A stretch of DNA of 64,000 nucleotides from Nitrospinia bacterium (GTDB lineage: Bacteria; Nitrospinota; Nitrospinia; Nitrospinales; JAJDAT01): the NCBI GenBank assembly GCA_029261715.1, contig JAJDAT010000001.1:305995-369994 (forward strand), read 5' to 3'. The notes beneath the pieces are model-generated. The model made no database searches. It was not told where the DNA came from and saw only the letters and a program-made list of their open reading frames with translations. The position numbers and the translations under genes were made by a program. Below are positions 1 through 9,002 of the stretch, in pieces (position 1 is the stretch's first letter; each line of letters opens with the position of its first letter).

Positions 1-972
1 AAAGGAATTCATCACCTCTTGAGCCAATCCAGCAGATAGATTTTCTGTCGCTTCGTAACTCCAGGCGTTAAACCAGGAAAAAATAAACCGGTCAGAGTTT
101 TTTCCCATTTCTTCTTTTTTCTTTAATTCATTCTCCACCATTTTCATGATACTGGTTTTACCCGCTCCCCAATTACCGAGTAAAGCCATTGTTAAAGGCG
201 TTTCTTGTTTTTCATCAGCGAACATTTCAGCTAAAGCTTTAACCAGATTTTTATTGCCCAGTAGATCTTCTTCGGCAGGAGTGTCTCCTTTGGTGGTGGC
301 ACGACCGCTTGTCAGATTTAAATTTAAATCTATATCTTCACTCTCATCTTCCACTCTATCAATATTCTTAAATTCTTTATCGAACCATTTTTTGAGTCTT
401 GTTGGAGCCGTTACAACTATATCAAAATTAGTATGGATAAAAGGATCACTTACCTTTTCCAAAAAACCATCAATTTCCGTTTGATATACTTTCCAAGCCT
501 CTTTAGCATTCAAACCTTTTTTCAAAACATCAAAACAAGTCAAAGAAATTGTATATCGTTCCCCTTTACCGCCCCAATAACCAAATATAGCTTGAGATAT
601 ATATTGTAAATATCCAACTCCTTTCCCAGGAGACAGAACAAAATTATCTCCCAAAAAGATAAATAGAGGGAAAAACGAATGAAGTGATTTTGGAGTTATT
701 AAATATTTAGGGGAAGGAGTCTCTTTTAAAGAAATACTTAGTGCATCAATTTCATAGCTAAACTCATAGAAAGCTTTCTCTTGCTCTTTTGAAAGCTTAT
801 GATTTTGTTGAAGAAATTGTTCAATTGTTCTTTTTTTTGGTTTTTCGTGATTGGATAGAAGAATCGCGTCGACCTTACCCTTCCAGGGAGTATCGGTAAG
901 TTTTACGTAAATCCGGTTTCCGTTTTTTTCCTCTTTAAATAAAACTGTATTTTCGTCTTCTATAATCATCAT
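1..972 (-). CDS. KAP-type P-loop NTPase, C-terminal part outside the window
   Basis: The minus strand is open from an ATG ATG pair at 972/969 to the window edge (324 codons, no stop). Around residues 263-273 there is a Walker A motif, LLGNWGAGKTS, followed by FSWFNAWSYE. That pair is the hallmark of KAP family NTPases, which are often membrane-associated and sometimes found in defence or signalling settings. The first 230 residues are not a domain I recognise; they end in an acidic linker (DRVEDESEDIDLN). Walker B and any transmembrane insert would lie beyond the edge. An AGGA lies 4-7 bases before the two ATGs. The family call is firm; the biological role is open. Confidence 0.8.
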   Translation of the reverse strand, partial: MMIIEDENTVLFKEEKNGNRIYVKLTDTPWKGKVDAILLSNHEKPKKRTIEQFLQQNHKLSKEQEKAFYEFSYEIDALSISLKETPSPKYLITPKSLHSFFPLFIFLGDNFVLSPGKGVGYLQYISQAIFGYWGGKGERYTISLTCFDVLKKGLNAKEAWKVYQTEIDGFLEKVSDPFIHTNFDIVVTAPTRLKKWFDKEFKNIDRVEDESEDIDLNLNLTSGRATTKGDTPAEEDLLGNKNLVKALAEMFADEKQETPLTMALLGNWGAGKTSIMKMVENELKKKEEMGKNSDRFIFSWFNAWSYEATENLSAGLAQEVMNSF

Positions 973-1112
973 TCATTCCTATTAAAAAAAGTTCACAAAC
1001 CTCATTTCAGTAAACTTTTTACTCTCAATTTTGCCTACAACTAAAAAATTTTGCTTAAGGATACAACTTAAAGAGATAAACCTCTAGTTGTTTAAACCAA
1101 AATAGTTTGGAG

Positions 1113-1398
1113 TTTTATTGAACCAAGGCGAGATCCTTCGGCTTTGCCCAGCATGACGAGTGAGAGAAACTGGTTTAGATAAAGCTTACTTTTTTAACCT
1201 CTTAATATTAAAAAAAGGAAATAAAGATAAACTTTTCCATCGGAGAATTATCATATAAAATTAGAAAGCAAACCACCACCGCACGTCATTTCGACGGAAG
1301 TGGCTTAAAGCGAATATTCTCGTTACTTGTTAATCAAAGAAAAATACTTTAAGTAAAGCATCCAATGCACGTAATTCCGAGCTTGCCGAGGGATCTCG
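1113..1398. repeat. dispersed intergenic repeats, two partial copies
   Basis: The gap 973-1417 holds no gene. It contains a reverse-orientation copy of the dispersed repeat (1113-1165, GCGAGATCCTTCGG...CAGCATGACGAG) and a forward fragment (1366-1398, CCGAGCTTGCCGAGGGATCTCG). Related copies occur at 8803, 17125, 17278, 18345, 18441, 28085, 32405, 42240 and 46135, nearly all outside genes. Confidence 0.65.
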
Positions 1399-1417
1399 TT
1401 TTTAGTTCTAGGAACTC

Positions 1418-1948
1418 ATGGACTCCGAAGAAAGACATTTTAATAAAGTTCAACTTTTTCAAGCTGTAATCATTATCATCGCAATACTTGGTATAACGGC
1501 AAACTTTTGGGGATTTAAGGCTTATGCCTTTGGTTGGCATTTACTGAACCCGAATCCATTTATCTGGGACAACATTAAGATCTCAATTCCAAAAAGCTTA
1601 GTCGCTAAAGAAATCAAAAATAATAAAAACAGGAGAATAATTGCTTTGGTAAATTATTCTCCCAAATCTCAGATTGCCATTTATTTCGCGAAACTAAACA
1701 ATCCCAGCGAAAATGAACCGCTAAAAGCAATCTACCAAAAAATGAATTTTGAATTCGTTGAAGAAAAACCCTGTCAAATTCTCGGTCAACCCTGCCAATG
1801 GGTCATCGGAAAATATAAAGCAGAAAACGAGGAAAAATACAGAGAAGATATTTTTCTAAACTCGCACAAAATTTATATCTCTTACCAAGGCCCAAAAGAC
1901 AAACTATCTTATCTCGACCAAGTCGTCTCTTCTCTCAAAAAAACTTAA
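1418..1948 (+). CDS. hypothetical membrane-anchored protein
   Basis: I do not recognise this 176-residue protein. Residues about 14-38 (AVIIIIAILGITANFWGFKA) form one hydrophobic segment that looks like an uncleaved membrane anchor. The remaining 135 residues are hydrophilic and mixed alpha/beta in character, with two Cys six residues apart (PCQILGQPC) that could form a disulfide if the domain is outside the cell membrane. It stands alone between the KAP gene on the other strand and the giant lipoprotein gene, and it ends about 240 bases before the latter. Coding character looks normal, but no function can be assigned. Confidence 0.6.
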   Translation: MDSEERHFNKVQLFQAVIIIIAILGITANFWGFKAYAFGWHLLNPNPFIWDNIKISIPKSLVAKEIKNNKNRRIIALVNYSPKSQIAIYFAKLNNPSENEPLKAIYQKMNFEFVEEKPCQILGQPCQWVIGKYKAENEEKYREDIFLNSHKIYISYQGPKDKLSYLDQVVSSLKKT

Positions 1949-2107
1949 CAAACCCTCGACAATTCAATGTCTAAATAAAAAGACAAAAACCTATTCCTTA
2001 GCAGACTCAGTACATAAACTTTCCAAACCATCTCTAAAGCAATCAAGTTTTGTCAAATAAATAAACGTTTTAAATTCAAAAAGTTATGTAATCCAAAATT
2101 ATTTTGA

Positions 2108-2135
2108 TTGACAGGAAAAGCTTTTTAAGTATAAA
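2108..2135 (+). promoter_or_regulatory. sigma70-like promoter of the giant lipoprotein gene
   Basis: TTGACA at 2108-2113 and TATAAA at 2130-2135 are separated by 16 bases, and the ATG follows 57 bases later. The -35 box is perfect and the -10 box matches five of six. Confidence 0.55.
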
Positions 2136-2191
2136 TGAGAAATCCATAAAATAGCAAAAAGCCTGAGTTTTTGGCGCTTAGAGGTCTTAAA

Positions 2192-5100
2192 ATGAATGCG
2201 CTAAAAGAGAATAGGTTCAAGCATCAAAACTTATATTTTCGATTATCAAAAAAAAATAAAACTTCTGCAATTCGAAATACAATCTGTCTGCAAATATTTC
2301 TTTTGAGTTTTCTATTCTCTGGCTGCGCAACGGTCGTGACCTCCCCTGAAGGAACCATCACTTCTTATGTACGTGATACAGAGGTGCAGGTATACGCGCC
2401 AAGGTCGGCACGCGCTCAAAAGGTGATGTTCGACACAGCCGACAAACAAATGATTCACGAGCCGGACACCCCTTTTCGCCGATTCTTTAATTCGCATTCC
2501 TCCGATTTCCGCTCTGGCAAAGTCGACTATGCAAAGACAACTATCTTGGGCGACATCATCGCCCGATTGAATAACAAAGAATATATCCGAGCAACCGTTC
2601 ACGACGTTATTGAACGTGCCAAAGATTGCGCGATTAAACCAGTTCCCAACAATTCTGATCCTAAGAAAAAAGAAAAGGAAAAGAATCTTCAAAATAAACA
2701 TGGGAAACTTTTGGAAGACGCAATATTTAAAGTCTTGTTGGACGAGAATTACCCTAATATCCGGGAGAATAGAATTAGGATTATTTTAAATAGTTTTTTT
2801 GCTGATATCCCCAATAAAGATCGAACCATTGGACGAAAAATTTGGATTTTAGCCACTGGAGACGACTCAAAATCAACCAATGCGTTTAAATTGGATTTGA
2901 TGCAAACCCTCATTGAAAAACAGTTTTTTAAAAATGTCATCGACGATGCCGTCAATAAACGCCTAGATTTATTTAAGCAAGCAGGCTCTCCGGTTGCTCC
3001 AATGCAAAAAGAATTGGGAAAAATAGTATCGTTTATCAAAACTAATATTGGAGACACTCACTCCGAAGGCTTTAGCAATGTGTCAGATTCTCTTTGGGCT
3101 ATATATATAGAGTCTAAAAAGGATAAATTTAATAACTCCGTTAAACCCGATAATAAAACATGGGCCGCTTTTAAAGATAAGTTACAACGAGAAATAGTCC
3201 AAAGTTTAGAAAAAGAGAGTAGCCTTGGAAAAGCGATAGATAAAGTTCTCATTGAAAATAGCGACAGTATCGTGGCAAAAGCAACCCTAGGCGATCCGGC
3301 AAAAGTCCAAGCCGAATGGAAAACAGGAATCGAAAAAGATCAAAAACTTAAAGAATCTTTTGATGAATTAAAATCAGCCGTTACCGCTTTTAAATCCAAA
3401 AAGGAAAAGCGCGACCAAATCAAAAGTTCTTATCAAGCTAAACTCGATGCGGCAGTTACAGAAGCAAAAACTGTTTCCGCCCAAATGGAAAAAATTCCTG
3501 AAGCATTAACCAAATTAGCTGATATAAAAAAACATGTGAAAGATACAAGTCCAAGCGCTACTGGTAATGTCTCGGCAATGATTAAAGAGCTCGACAAAGA
3601 GGCAAAAGCAGTTCTGAACCTCACTAGCGCTCATCCCGCTACAATTAATACAAATGAAAGAAGCCTTTTTACAGAACTTGCTTCTTTAGACAAAGATCAA
3701 AACAACTACCCTGGTTTTAAAGTAGCCGTAAAACACTTCAGCGATAATAGTGTCGAAGAACACATCTCTAAAAAAATAGATCCTACTGATTCAGCCCGTC
3801 TACTCCAATCCACTCATGGAAGTTTCAATATAAAATTTGATCAAGTTGAATCAAAAGCTGAGACTTTAGTCACTTCCATTGAAACTTTTCTTGTCGAAGT
3901 AAAAGCTAAATTGCGTGCAACAACCGGCTTAACGGCAATCCAGTCAAAAAAAATAGAAGATCTAATAACAAATATTTTTAAAATAACTCAAACAGAAATT
4001 TTGCCAAAGTCTATAACCGCTAAAAATTCAGCGACAGGTATTTACGCGAGTATAAAAAATTCCGCTACTTTTGGGGATAAATTTAGAGTTCTTCCAGAAG
4101 ATTATTCTCTATTTAAAACGGCACAAATTGATTTTGAAAGCGCTCAAGAACCGCTAATGAGAGATCCAGCAAAAAAGAACTCCCCACTGGATGTTTTTTT
4201 AGATGCCGTCAAAACCTCAACAAACACCTTTCATAGTTCTCTCTCACGTGATAGGCAAATTGACTCTGCAGAGCTTGCTGGAATTGTAAGTAAAATAGTA
4301 AGTCGAATTGAAAGCGAACTTCCCCCCAAGAAAGATATTACTGATTTAGATAAATTTACTTTAGGAAGCATTCTTGTAAAAGGACTAAACACTATCGACC
4401 TTAAACCAGATACAACCGAGGCTCGTAGCGATATAACTTCATCTTTTGCCAGGGTTTTCAAAAACCATTCAAACTTAGTTGAATCGGGAGAACCAGTTTT
4501 AACTGCTTATTTAAAATCTGGAACTCTCGACTTTCCAGATCCTTCAAACAAAGCAAAAGCCATTTCAAATATTCCAAAGGTATTCAAAGTCGAAATGGCA
4601 AAAGAAGGTGCAGATAAGAAAGCTCAAAATGTAGCATCCGCTATGAAGCGCACGTTTGAGCAACTTAATATAGCTTTTCTATTTGGCGTTGGATCTTCTA
4701 ATCAATCTACGATCACGGCTTTTAAAGAAGAACTTTATCAAAACTTTCGACACCGAATAACTGAAACTGTGAAGGCAGAACGAAAAGCAAACTATGATTA
4801 TTGGTGGTTAACCTTTTTCCCGAAAGCCATACCGCTAGGCGACAATACCCTCGAAGGACAAAGCATCATTGAAGTTAATTTTCCTCAACGCGTGGTTCCA
4901 GAAGAACAATATCATCGCTGGCTACAAGATTCCCCAGATTCACGAAATACATCTAATCCACCCCTTTGTTCCGGAGAGTGTGAAACTCACCCTAAACCAG
5001 CTGACCCAAATATAAATAAAATTCAAATTGCTACGTCTGTCTTGAATGATTTTCGCTCGGTCTTAGATTCCTCAGACCTCACTCAAAAATATGATTTTAT

Positions 5101-8100
5101 TAGAGACCACTTAACAGAGGCGTTGGTCCAATTCACTAGTGGATCTAACAATCAAACCAAATATAAAAACGGTCTAAAGTTTCTTTTTTACAAAGCTGTC
5201 TTAGCGCAAAACCAAAAAAACCAAGACTTCAAAAAAAGATTAAAAAAAGATAAAGAAATTATCGATGCAGCCCATACAAAGTTAAAATCGGAATTAGTTT
5301 CATCTCCCGGTGATGCCAAGATATTAAAAAAAATAGAACACTTAGAAACTTTGCAATCACAAAATTTAACCTTATTAAACGAAAACCCTAGTTTAGAAAA
5401 ATTACTTCATAAAGATCCTGAACTAAAAAAATGGTTTAATAAAAACCCCAGTCTGGAAGAATTGCTAAAAAATGATGCAATGTTTCAAGACTTATTAACA
5501 AAAGATACCGAATTAAAAAATTTATTAGGTAACCTAAGTCAAAATCGTGAAGAATTAAATAATTTCTATGATAAATATCCTAAATTAAAAGATTTAATCA
5601 AAAAAAATAAAAGATTAAAAAAAATACTTGGCGAATTTCCTAAATTTAAAAGCTTATATGATAAGTATCCACAATTAAAACAATTAGCTACTTATTATTC
5701 GTCTTTGCCTGACTCATACACCACTTTGACGACCTTTTCTACCCCTTTGGCAGTTTTCTTTAACGAGTTAAACAACCACATCGGAGAAGGTAAAGATTAC
5801 AAATTTGATAAATTGTTAGAAGATGTGGATTTCTATCGCAATGCTTTCGCTTGGGAAGACTTTGATATTCGCCACGTTTTTTTTGCCGCACTCGTTGCTT
5901 CGGAAAAACACATTGTTCTTCCGCAGAAAGTTGAATTATTTACAAACGCCTATTTTAATGGGATACGCCGTTTCGCTCCTGACTTTTCATCAAATAAAGA
6001 AAAAGCGCTTTTAGAAAATTATATTTACAAAAAAATTCTTAAAGAAACCGATACAAAAAGATTTGTAGTTCCCTTTAAAAATCCAAACGATTTTTCTGAA
6101 ATCTCACGTTACTTACTTCTTAAAGGAATTCGTCTAAAAGATACTTCTCGATTGCTGACAAAATATTTAAGCCTAACTCATCAAACTGACAACATGAGTT
6201 TTATTGGAGAAATTTTCACAGGATTATGCACATCAGATCCAAAATACTCCCCAGTTGGAGGTGGAGGTCATTGCGCCGAAAAGGTTTTTGAAAATGGTCA
6301 AGACTTAACTACAAATATAGATTGCGAAAAACTACTAAAACCGGTTAAAAAAGGATCGGAAACACAGAACAACAGCAAAATTACTTCGCTACAAGCTCTT
6401 CAATGTATCTCAAAAGTCCATGAGAAATACCTTGCAAGTTATAAGTTAAGAGAAAGTTTTGGTGAACTCGCTAATTTCCCAGAATCTATTAATAAACACG
6501 TTAAAAACTTTCTATTTCATGGGCTTAAGTACAATAAAGGCTTTCAAAGGAATTCCTATCTCACATATCCAGAATTGTGGCTTTTAGAAAAAGAATTGGA
6601 CGAATCCAGAGAAGAACTTCGCACTTTAATTGTTAATAAATTTCACACTAATTATCCAGGTGTTCCCGACCCAGATGTCATCAAAAAAGAGTATTTAAGT
6701 CACCCTGGTCGAATAAATTCTCTTATTTATATTTGGCTTAGGGATATTTGGATCAATAGAAATTCATTAGGTGACTTAAGTGTCGCGATGCAAAGTTTTT
6801 TAGACAAAAGTCCATTTTTAACTAAAGACGCAGTTAATAAAATTATTAAAATTACTTCAGATGATTCTAAAAACATCAATAAATGGATTGATGACATAAA
6901 AAACACCCAGTTCCTATCTGACCAAATAGCTCAAAATCTATTAGATCATGTTTATAGTCCTTTTTTTAACGCTCTCGATCAATTAACTAAAGTTGAACGA
7001 CACTCCACACCGCTTGATCAAGTTAAGAAGGAAAAATTTAAAAATTTTGCGCATTGGGGAAAACCCAAGATTCAAAAAGGCATTCAGGTAGTTGATATGC
7101 TTCCAGCATCGCGCGATGATTTGGTCTCAATGTCTGTCAACGAGGGCGGAGCAATCTCTAATATTGCAGGAAAAGCAGAAGGAGCCGCCGCCTACGATTT
7201 GAACCAATTACAAATGATTATGCGTAACGCCGAACTTTTAAGGCAAGCTCTCAGTCAAAACACCTCTTCCAACACCAAAGGCGAAAGCGAAGGCATTGGC
7301 ACTTTGGCCGAAACTCTTAGCCAAACTTTAACAAACTCCAGGCAACAAGAATTTTCAGACCTCTCGGAATTAAACCAAGGGGCTAACCTTGGAGCCTATA
7401 GTTTAGGGGCTTCGGCTGGAGGAAGTCTGTATTCCAGAGCGCGGTCTGCATTTGCTTATTCCAAACGTCGCGAATACTTAGACGCCGCTATTACTGCAGC
7501 CGGTCGTGGAGATCACTTCGCAAAATGGGTCGTACAAAAATCTGACATTAGAACGCCAGTACTACAACAATTAGGCGATCGCGGGGATCTTTTAGCGGCG
7601 AGGCATAACGGTTACCCTAACGGCGACCAACCGTTTCATTTATTAGTCAAAATACCTCATAAGTCCGTCCAAAAAGATTGGGATGGAACTCCTTATATTC
7701 TGTTCAATAGCGCCTATGTAGCCACTAAAAAGACCGATTGGTGGGATTATATTGGCAACATCGGTCCACTTCTTAAACTACCTTTATGGGTTATCAATCC
7801 AACTTGGTGGAATAAAGTAGAGGAAACTGTTGTAGGCACAACCTATCCATTTAAATGGGACGTGAAAGACGAAAAGAAACAAAAAGAGATGCTTCGAGAA
7901 AGAAATTTTCTTGGCGGTAGAATACAGCTAGACGATACGGATAAAATAAAATATAGCGAAATTCTAGGAAGAATTGAAGCCGAGAAAAACTTCATAAAAT
8001 ACACTCGCGAAGCTCAATCTCAAGACATTCTAAGAACGATGAATGAATTGAAGCAAGAAGAACCTGGTTTCAGGAAAACCACAAACCAAACCATGCAGCA

Positions 8101-8347
8101 GCAACTCAACGATATGCAAAAGCTTCAACAAAACCAAAGAACCAATGCCAACATCGATTCGCGGCAACAGGGTTTGGAAACACAGATTGAGCAGATTCGA
8201 CAAATCCTAACTCCCCCGCCGCCAGCCGATCCGGCTCCAGCGGCTCCCGCTGCCGATACCACCTCTTCTGTTGCTCCGGCAGTTTCGCCTCCAGCAGTGG
8301 CGATGCCACAAGCTGAAACGGCGGTAATCGTTCAAACAAATAGATGA
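2192..8347 (+). CDS. giant surface lipoprotein with internal leucine/proline repeats
   Basis: This 2051-residue protein starts at ATG 2192, with GAGGT seven bases upstream; a TTG 21 bases earlier is a weaker start. A basic N-terminus, a hydrophobic stretch and the lipobox FLFSGC (Cys45) mark it as a lipoprotein. The bulk is rich in Lys, Glu, Asn and Ser and looks helical. Residues about 1060-1165 carry a degenerate 11-13 residue repeat of the form NPSLEKLL / DPELKKWF / YPKLKDLI. A well-conserved-looking block with AGGSLYSRARSAFAYSKRR lies near residues 1745-1760. The end has Gln-rich coiled coil (around 1965-2010) and then a Pro/Ala tail. No catalytic motif is visible. It may be a surface or envelope scaffold; I cannot name a family. 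Confidence 0.75.
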   Translation: MNALKENRFKHQNLYFRLSKKNKTSAIRNTICLQIFLLSFLFSGCATVVTSPEGTITSYVRDTEVQVYAPRSARAQKVMFDTADKQMIHEPDTPFRRFFNSHSSDFRSGKVDYAKTTILGDIIARLNNKEYIRATVHDVIERAKDCAIKPVPNNSDPKKKEKEKNLQNKHGKLLEDAIFKVLLDENYPNIRENRIRIILNSFFADIPNKDRTIGRKIWILATGDDSKSTNAFKLDLMQTLIEKQFFKNVIDDAVNKRLDLFKQAGSPVAPMQKELGKIVSFIKTNIGDTHSEGFSNVSDSLWAIYIESKKDKFNNSVKPDNKTWAAFKDKLQREIVQSLEKESSLGKAIDKVLIENSDSIVAKATLGDPAKVQAEWKTGIEKDQKLKESFDELKSAVTAFKSKKEKRDQIKSSYQAKLDAAVTEAKTVSAQMEKIPEALTKLADIKKHVKDTSPSATGNVSAMIKELDKEAKAVLNLTSAHPATINTNERSLFTELASLDKDQNNYPGFKVAVKHFSDNSVEEHISKKIDPTDSARLLQSTHGSFNIKFDQVESKAETLVTSIETFLVEVKAKLRATTGLTAIQSKKIEDLITNIFKITQTEILPKSITAKNSATGIYASIKNSATFGDKFRVLPEDYSLFKTAQIDFESAQEPLMRDPAKKNSPLDVFLDAVKTSTNTFHSSLSRDRQIDSAELAGIVSKIVSRIESELPPKKDITDLDKFTLGSILVKGLNTIDLKPDTTEARSDITSSFARVFKNHSNLVESGEPVLTAYLKSGTLDFPDPSNKAKAISNIPKVFKVEMAKEGADKKAQNVASAMKRTFEQLNIAFLFGVGSSNQSTITAFKEELYQNFRHRITETVKAERKANYDYWWLTFFPKAIPLGDNTLEGQSIIEVNFPQRVVPEEQYHRWLQDSPDSRNTSNPPLCSGECETHPKPADPNINKIQIATSVLNDFRSVLDSSDLTQKYDFIRDHLTEALVQFTSGSNNQTKYKNGLKFLFYKAVLAQNQKNQDFKKRLKKDKEIIDAAHTKLKSELVSSPGDAKILKKIEHLETLQSQNLTLLNENPSLEKLLHKDPELKKWFNKNPSLEELLKNDAMFQDLLTKDTELKNLLGNLSQNREELNNFYDKYPKLKDLIKKNKRLKKILGEFPKFKSLYDKYPQLKQLATYYSSLPDSYTTLTTFSTPLAVFFNELNNHIGEGKDYKFDKLLEDVDFYRNAFAWEDFDIRHVFFAALVASEKHIVLPQKVELFTNAYFNGIRRFAPDFSSNKEKALLENYIYKKILKETDTKRFVVPFKNPNDFSEISRYLLLKGIRLKDTSRLLTKYLSLTHQTDNMSFIGEIFTGLCTSDPKYSPVGGGGHCAEKVFENGQDLTTNIDCEKLLKPVKKGSETQNNSKITSLQALQCISKVHEKYLASYKLRESFGELANFPESINKHVKNFLFHGLKYNKGFQRNSYLTYPELWLLEKELDESREELRTLIVNKFHTNYPGVPDPDVIKKEYLSHPGRINSLIYIWLRDIWINRNSLGDLSVAMQSFLDKSPFLTKDAVNKIIKITSDDSKNINKWIDDIKNTQFLSDQIAQNLLDHVYSPFFNALDQLTKVERHSTPLDQVKKEKFKNFAHWGKPKIQKGIQVVDMLPASRDDLVSMSVNEGGAISNIAGKAEGAAAYDLNQLQMIMRNAELLRQALSQNTSSNTKGESEGIGTLAETLSQTLTNSRQQEFSDLSELNQGANLGAYSLGASAGGSLYSRARSAFAYSKRREYLDAAITAAGRGDHFAKWVVQKSDIRTPVLQQLGDRGDLLAARHNGYPNGDQPFHLLVKIPHKSVQKDWDGTPYILFNSAYVATKKTDWWDYIGNIGPLLKLPLWVINPTWWNKVEETVVGTTYPFKWDVKDEKKQKEMLRERNFLGGRIQLDDTDKIKYSEILGRIEAEKNFIKYTREAQSQDILRTMNELKQEEPGFRKTTNQTMQQQLNDMQKLQQNQRTNANIDSRQQGLETQIEQIRQILTPPPPADPAPAAPAADTTSSVAPAVSPPAVAMPQAETAVIVQTNR

Positions 8348-8355
8348 ATATCATT

Positions 8356-8385
8356 CCATCCCTCTTAGCTTTCTAAGGGGGATGG
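8356..8385 (+). terminator. hairpin after the giant lipoprotein gene
   Basis: CCATCCCTCTTAG and CTAAGGGGGATGG form a 13-pair stem with one wobble and a four-base loop, nine bases after the stop codon. No T-run follows, so it may be a processing or Rho-dependent end rather than a classic intrinsic terminator. Confidence 0.5.
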
Positions 8386-8412
8386 TAGTTAAACTTTGCC
8401 TAAATTATTTCC

Positions 8413-8440
8413 TTGCTTATTTCCGCAGTCAGCTTAAAAT
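8413..8440 (+). promoter_or_regulatory. promoter of the first cobalamin riboswitch
   Basis: TTGCTT (8413-8418) and TAAAAT (8435-8440) are spaced by 16 bases just before the riboswitch. The second riboswitch has the same boxes at the same spacing at 41829-41856 although the spacer sequence differs, which supports the assignment. Confidence 0.6.
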
Positions 8441-8452
8441 ATCCATAAATTC

Positions 8453-8680
8453 GATATTTCAGGTTCCGCAAGGATGAAAATGGGAAGGTCGTGAAATTCG
8501 ACCACGGTCCCGCCGCTGTGAGCGCTACGAAATCTACATCATGCCACTGACGCTTAGTTGGGAAGGCGTAGAAATTAGGAAAAACGCGAGTCAGAAGACC
8601 TACCTGGAAGAAAAGAGGTCCTCTTTCGGGTAAAAAAGGCGGACTCTACACCAGTTGATCAAGTTAAACAGGGCGCAGTC
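8453..8680 (+). ncRNA. cobalamin riboswitch 1
   Basis: The leader shows the cobalamin element order: an AGGTTCC start, a GGTCCCGCCGCTGTGAGCG block, the B12-box-like TGCCACTGA, GGGAAGGCGTAGAAA, and CGCGAGTCAGAAGACCTACCTGG. The expression platform (CTTTCGGGTAAAAAAGG and GGGCGCAGTC) runs straight into an intrinsic terminator. It precedes cbiX and the first corrin operon, so B12 most likely turns that operon off by terminating transcription. Confidence 0.93.
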
Positions 8681-8719
8681 AACCTCAATCCTCCATTTGG
8701 AGCTTTGAGGTTTTTTTTT
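8681..8719 (+). terminator. riboswitch 1 attenuator terminator
   Basis: AACCTCAA...CTCC...GGAG...TTGAGGTT forms a strong hairpin followed by nine T. The same hairpin, with a different loop, ends riboswitch 2 at 42084-42122. Confidence 0.9.
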
Positions 8720-8802
8720 GCAAAAATTTAAAAATTGTCAAGACGAATAATTGATTAGTTTTACTAAATTGACAGAGGAACTAGAGCTTTAAAGTCCCCT
8801 TT

Positions 8803-8869
8803 GCGCGTCATGCTGAAGCGATACGCTAGTATCGGTGAAGGATCTCGCCTCGATTCAATAAAATTAACC
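8803..8869 (+). repeat. dispersed repeat inside the operon leader
   Basis: GCGCGTCATGCTGAAG...GGTGAAGGATCTCGCCTCGATTCAATAAAA is a full copy of the dispersed family. It lies between the riboswitch terminator and cbiX, so it would be transcribed in the cbi mRNA leader. Confidence 0.65.
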
Positions 8870-9002
8870 CACTATTCTCTTGAGAAACTAAAGCTTGGTC
8901 CCACTTCGATAAGCTCAGGTGAAAATTTTTGATTGAATCATAAAAATGAAACTCTAAATAAACAAAAATATAAAAATATTTCTTACTATTAAAGGCTAAA
9001 CC

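Noticed and set aside
146..484. Plus-strand frame over the KAP gene
   Set aside because: It lies opposite a clearly coding region with Walker A and KAP motifs; it is an antisense shadow.
1..700. Macro-domain reading of the KAP N-terminal region
   Set aside because: Only one short strand looked similar; no glycine-rich phosphate loop could be found.
5370..5700. Regular repeats that could be taken for a CRISPR-like or satellite array
   Set aside because: The periodicity is at the protein level (11-13 residues, degenerate codons) inside one long frame; there are no conserved DNA repeats with unique spacers.
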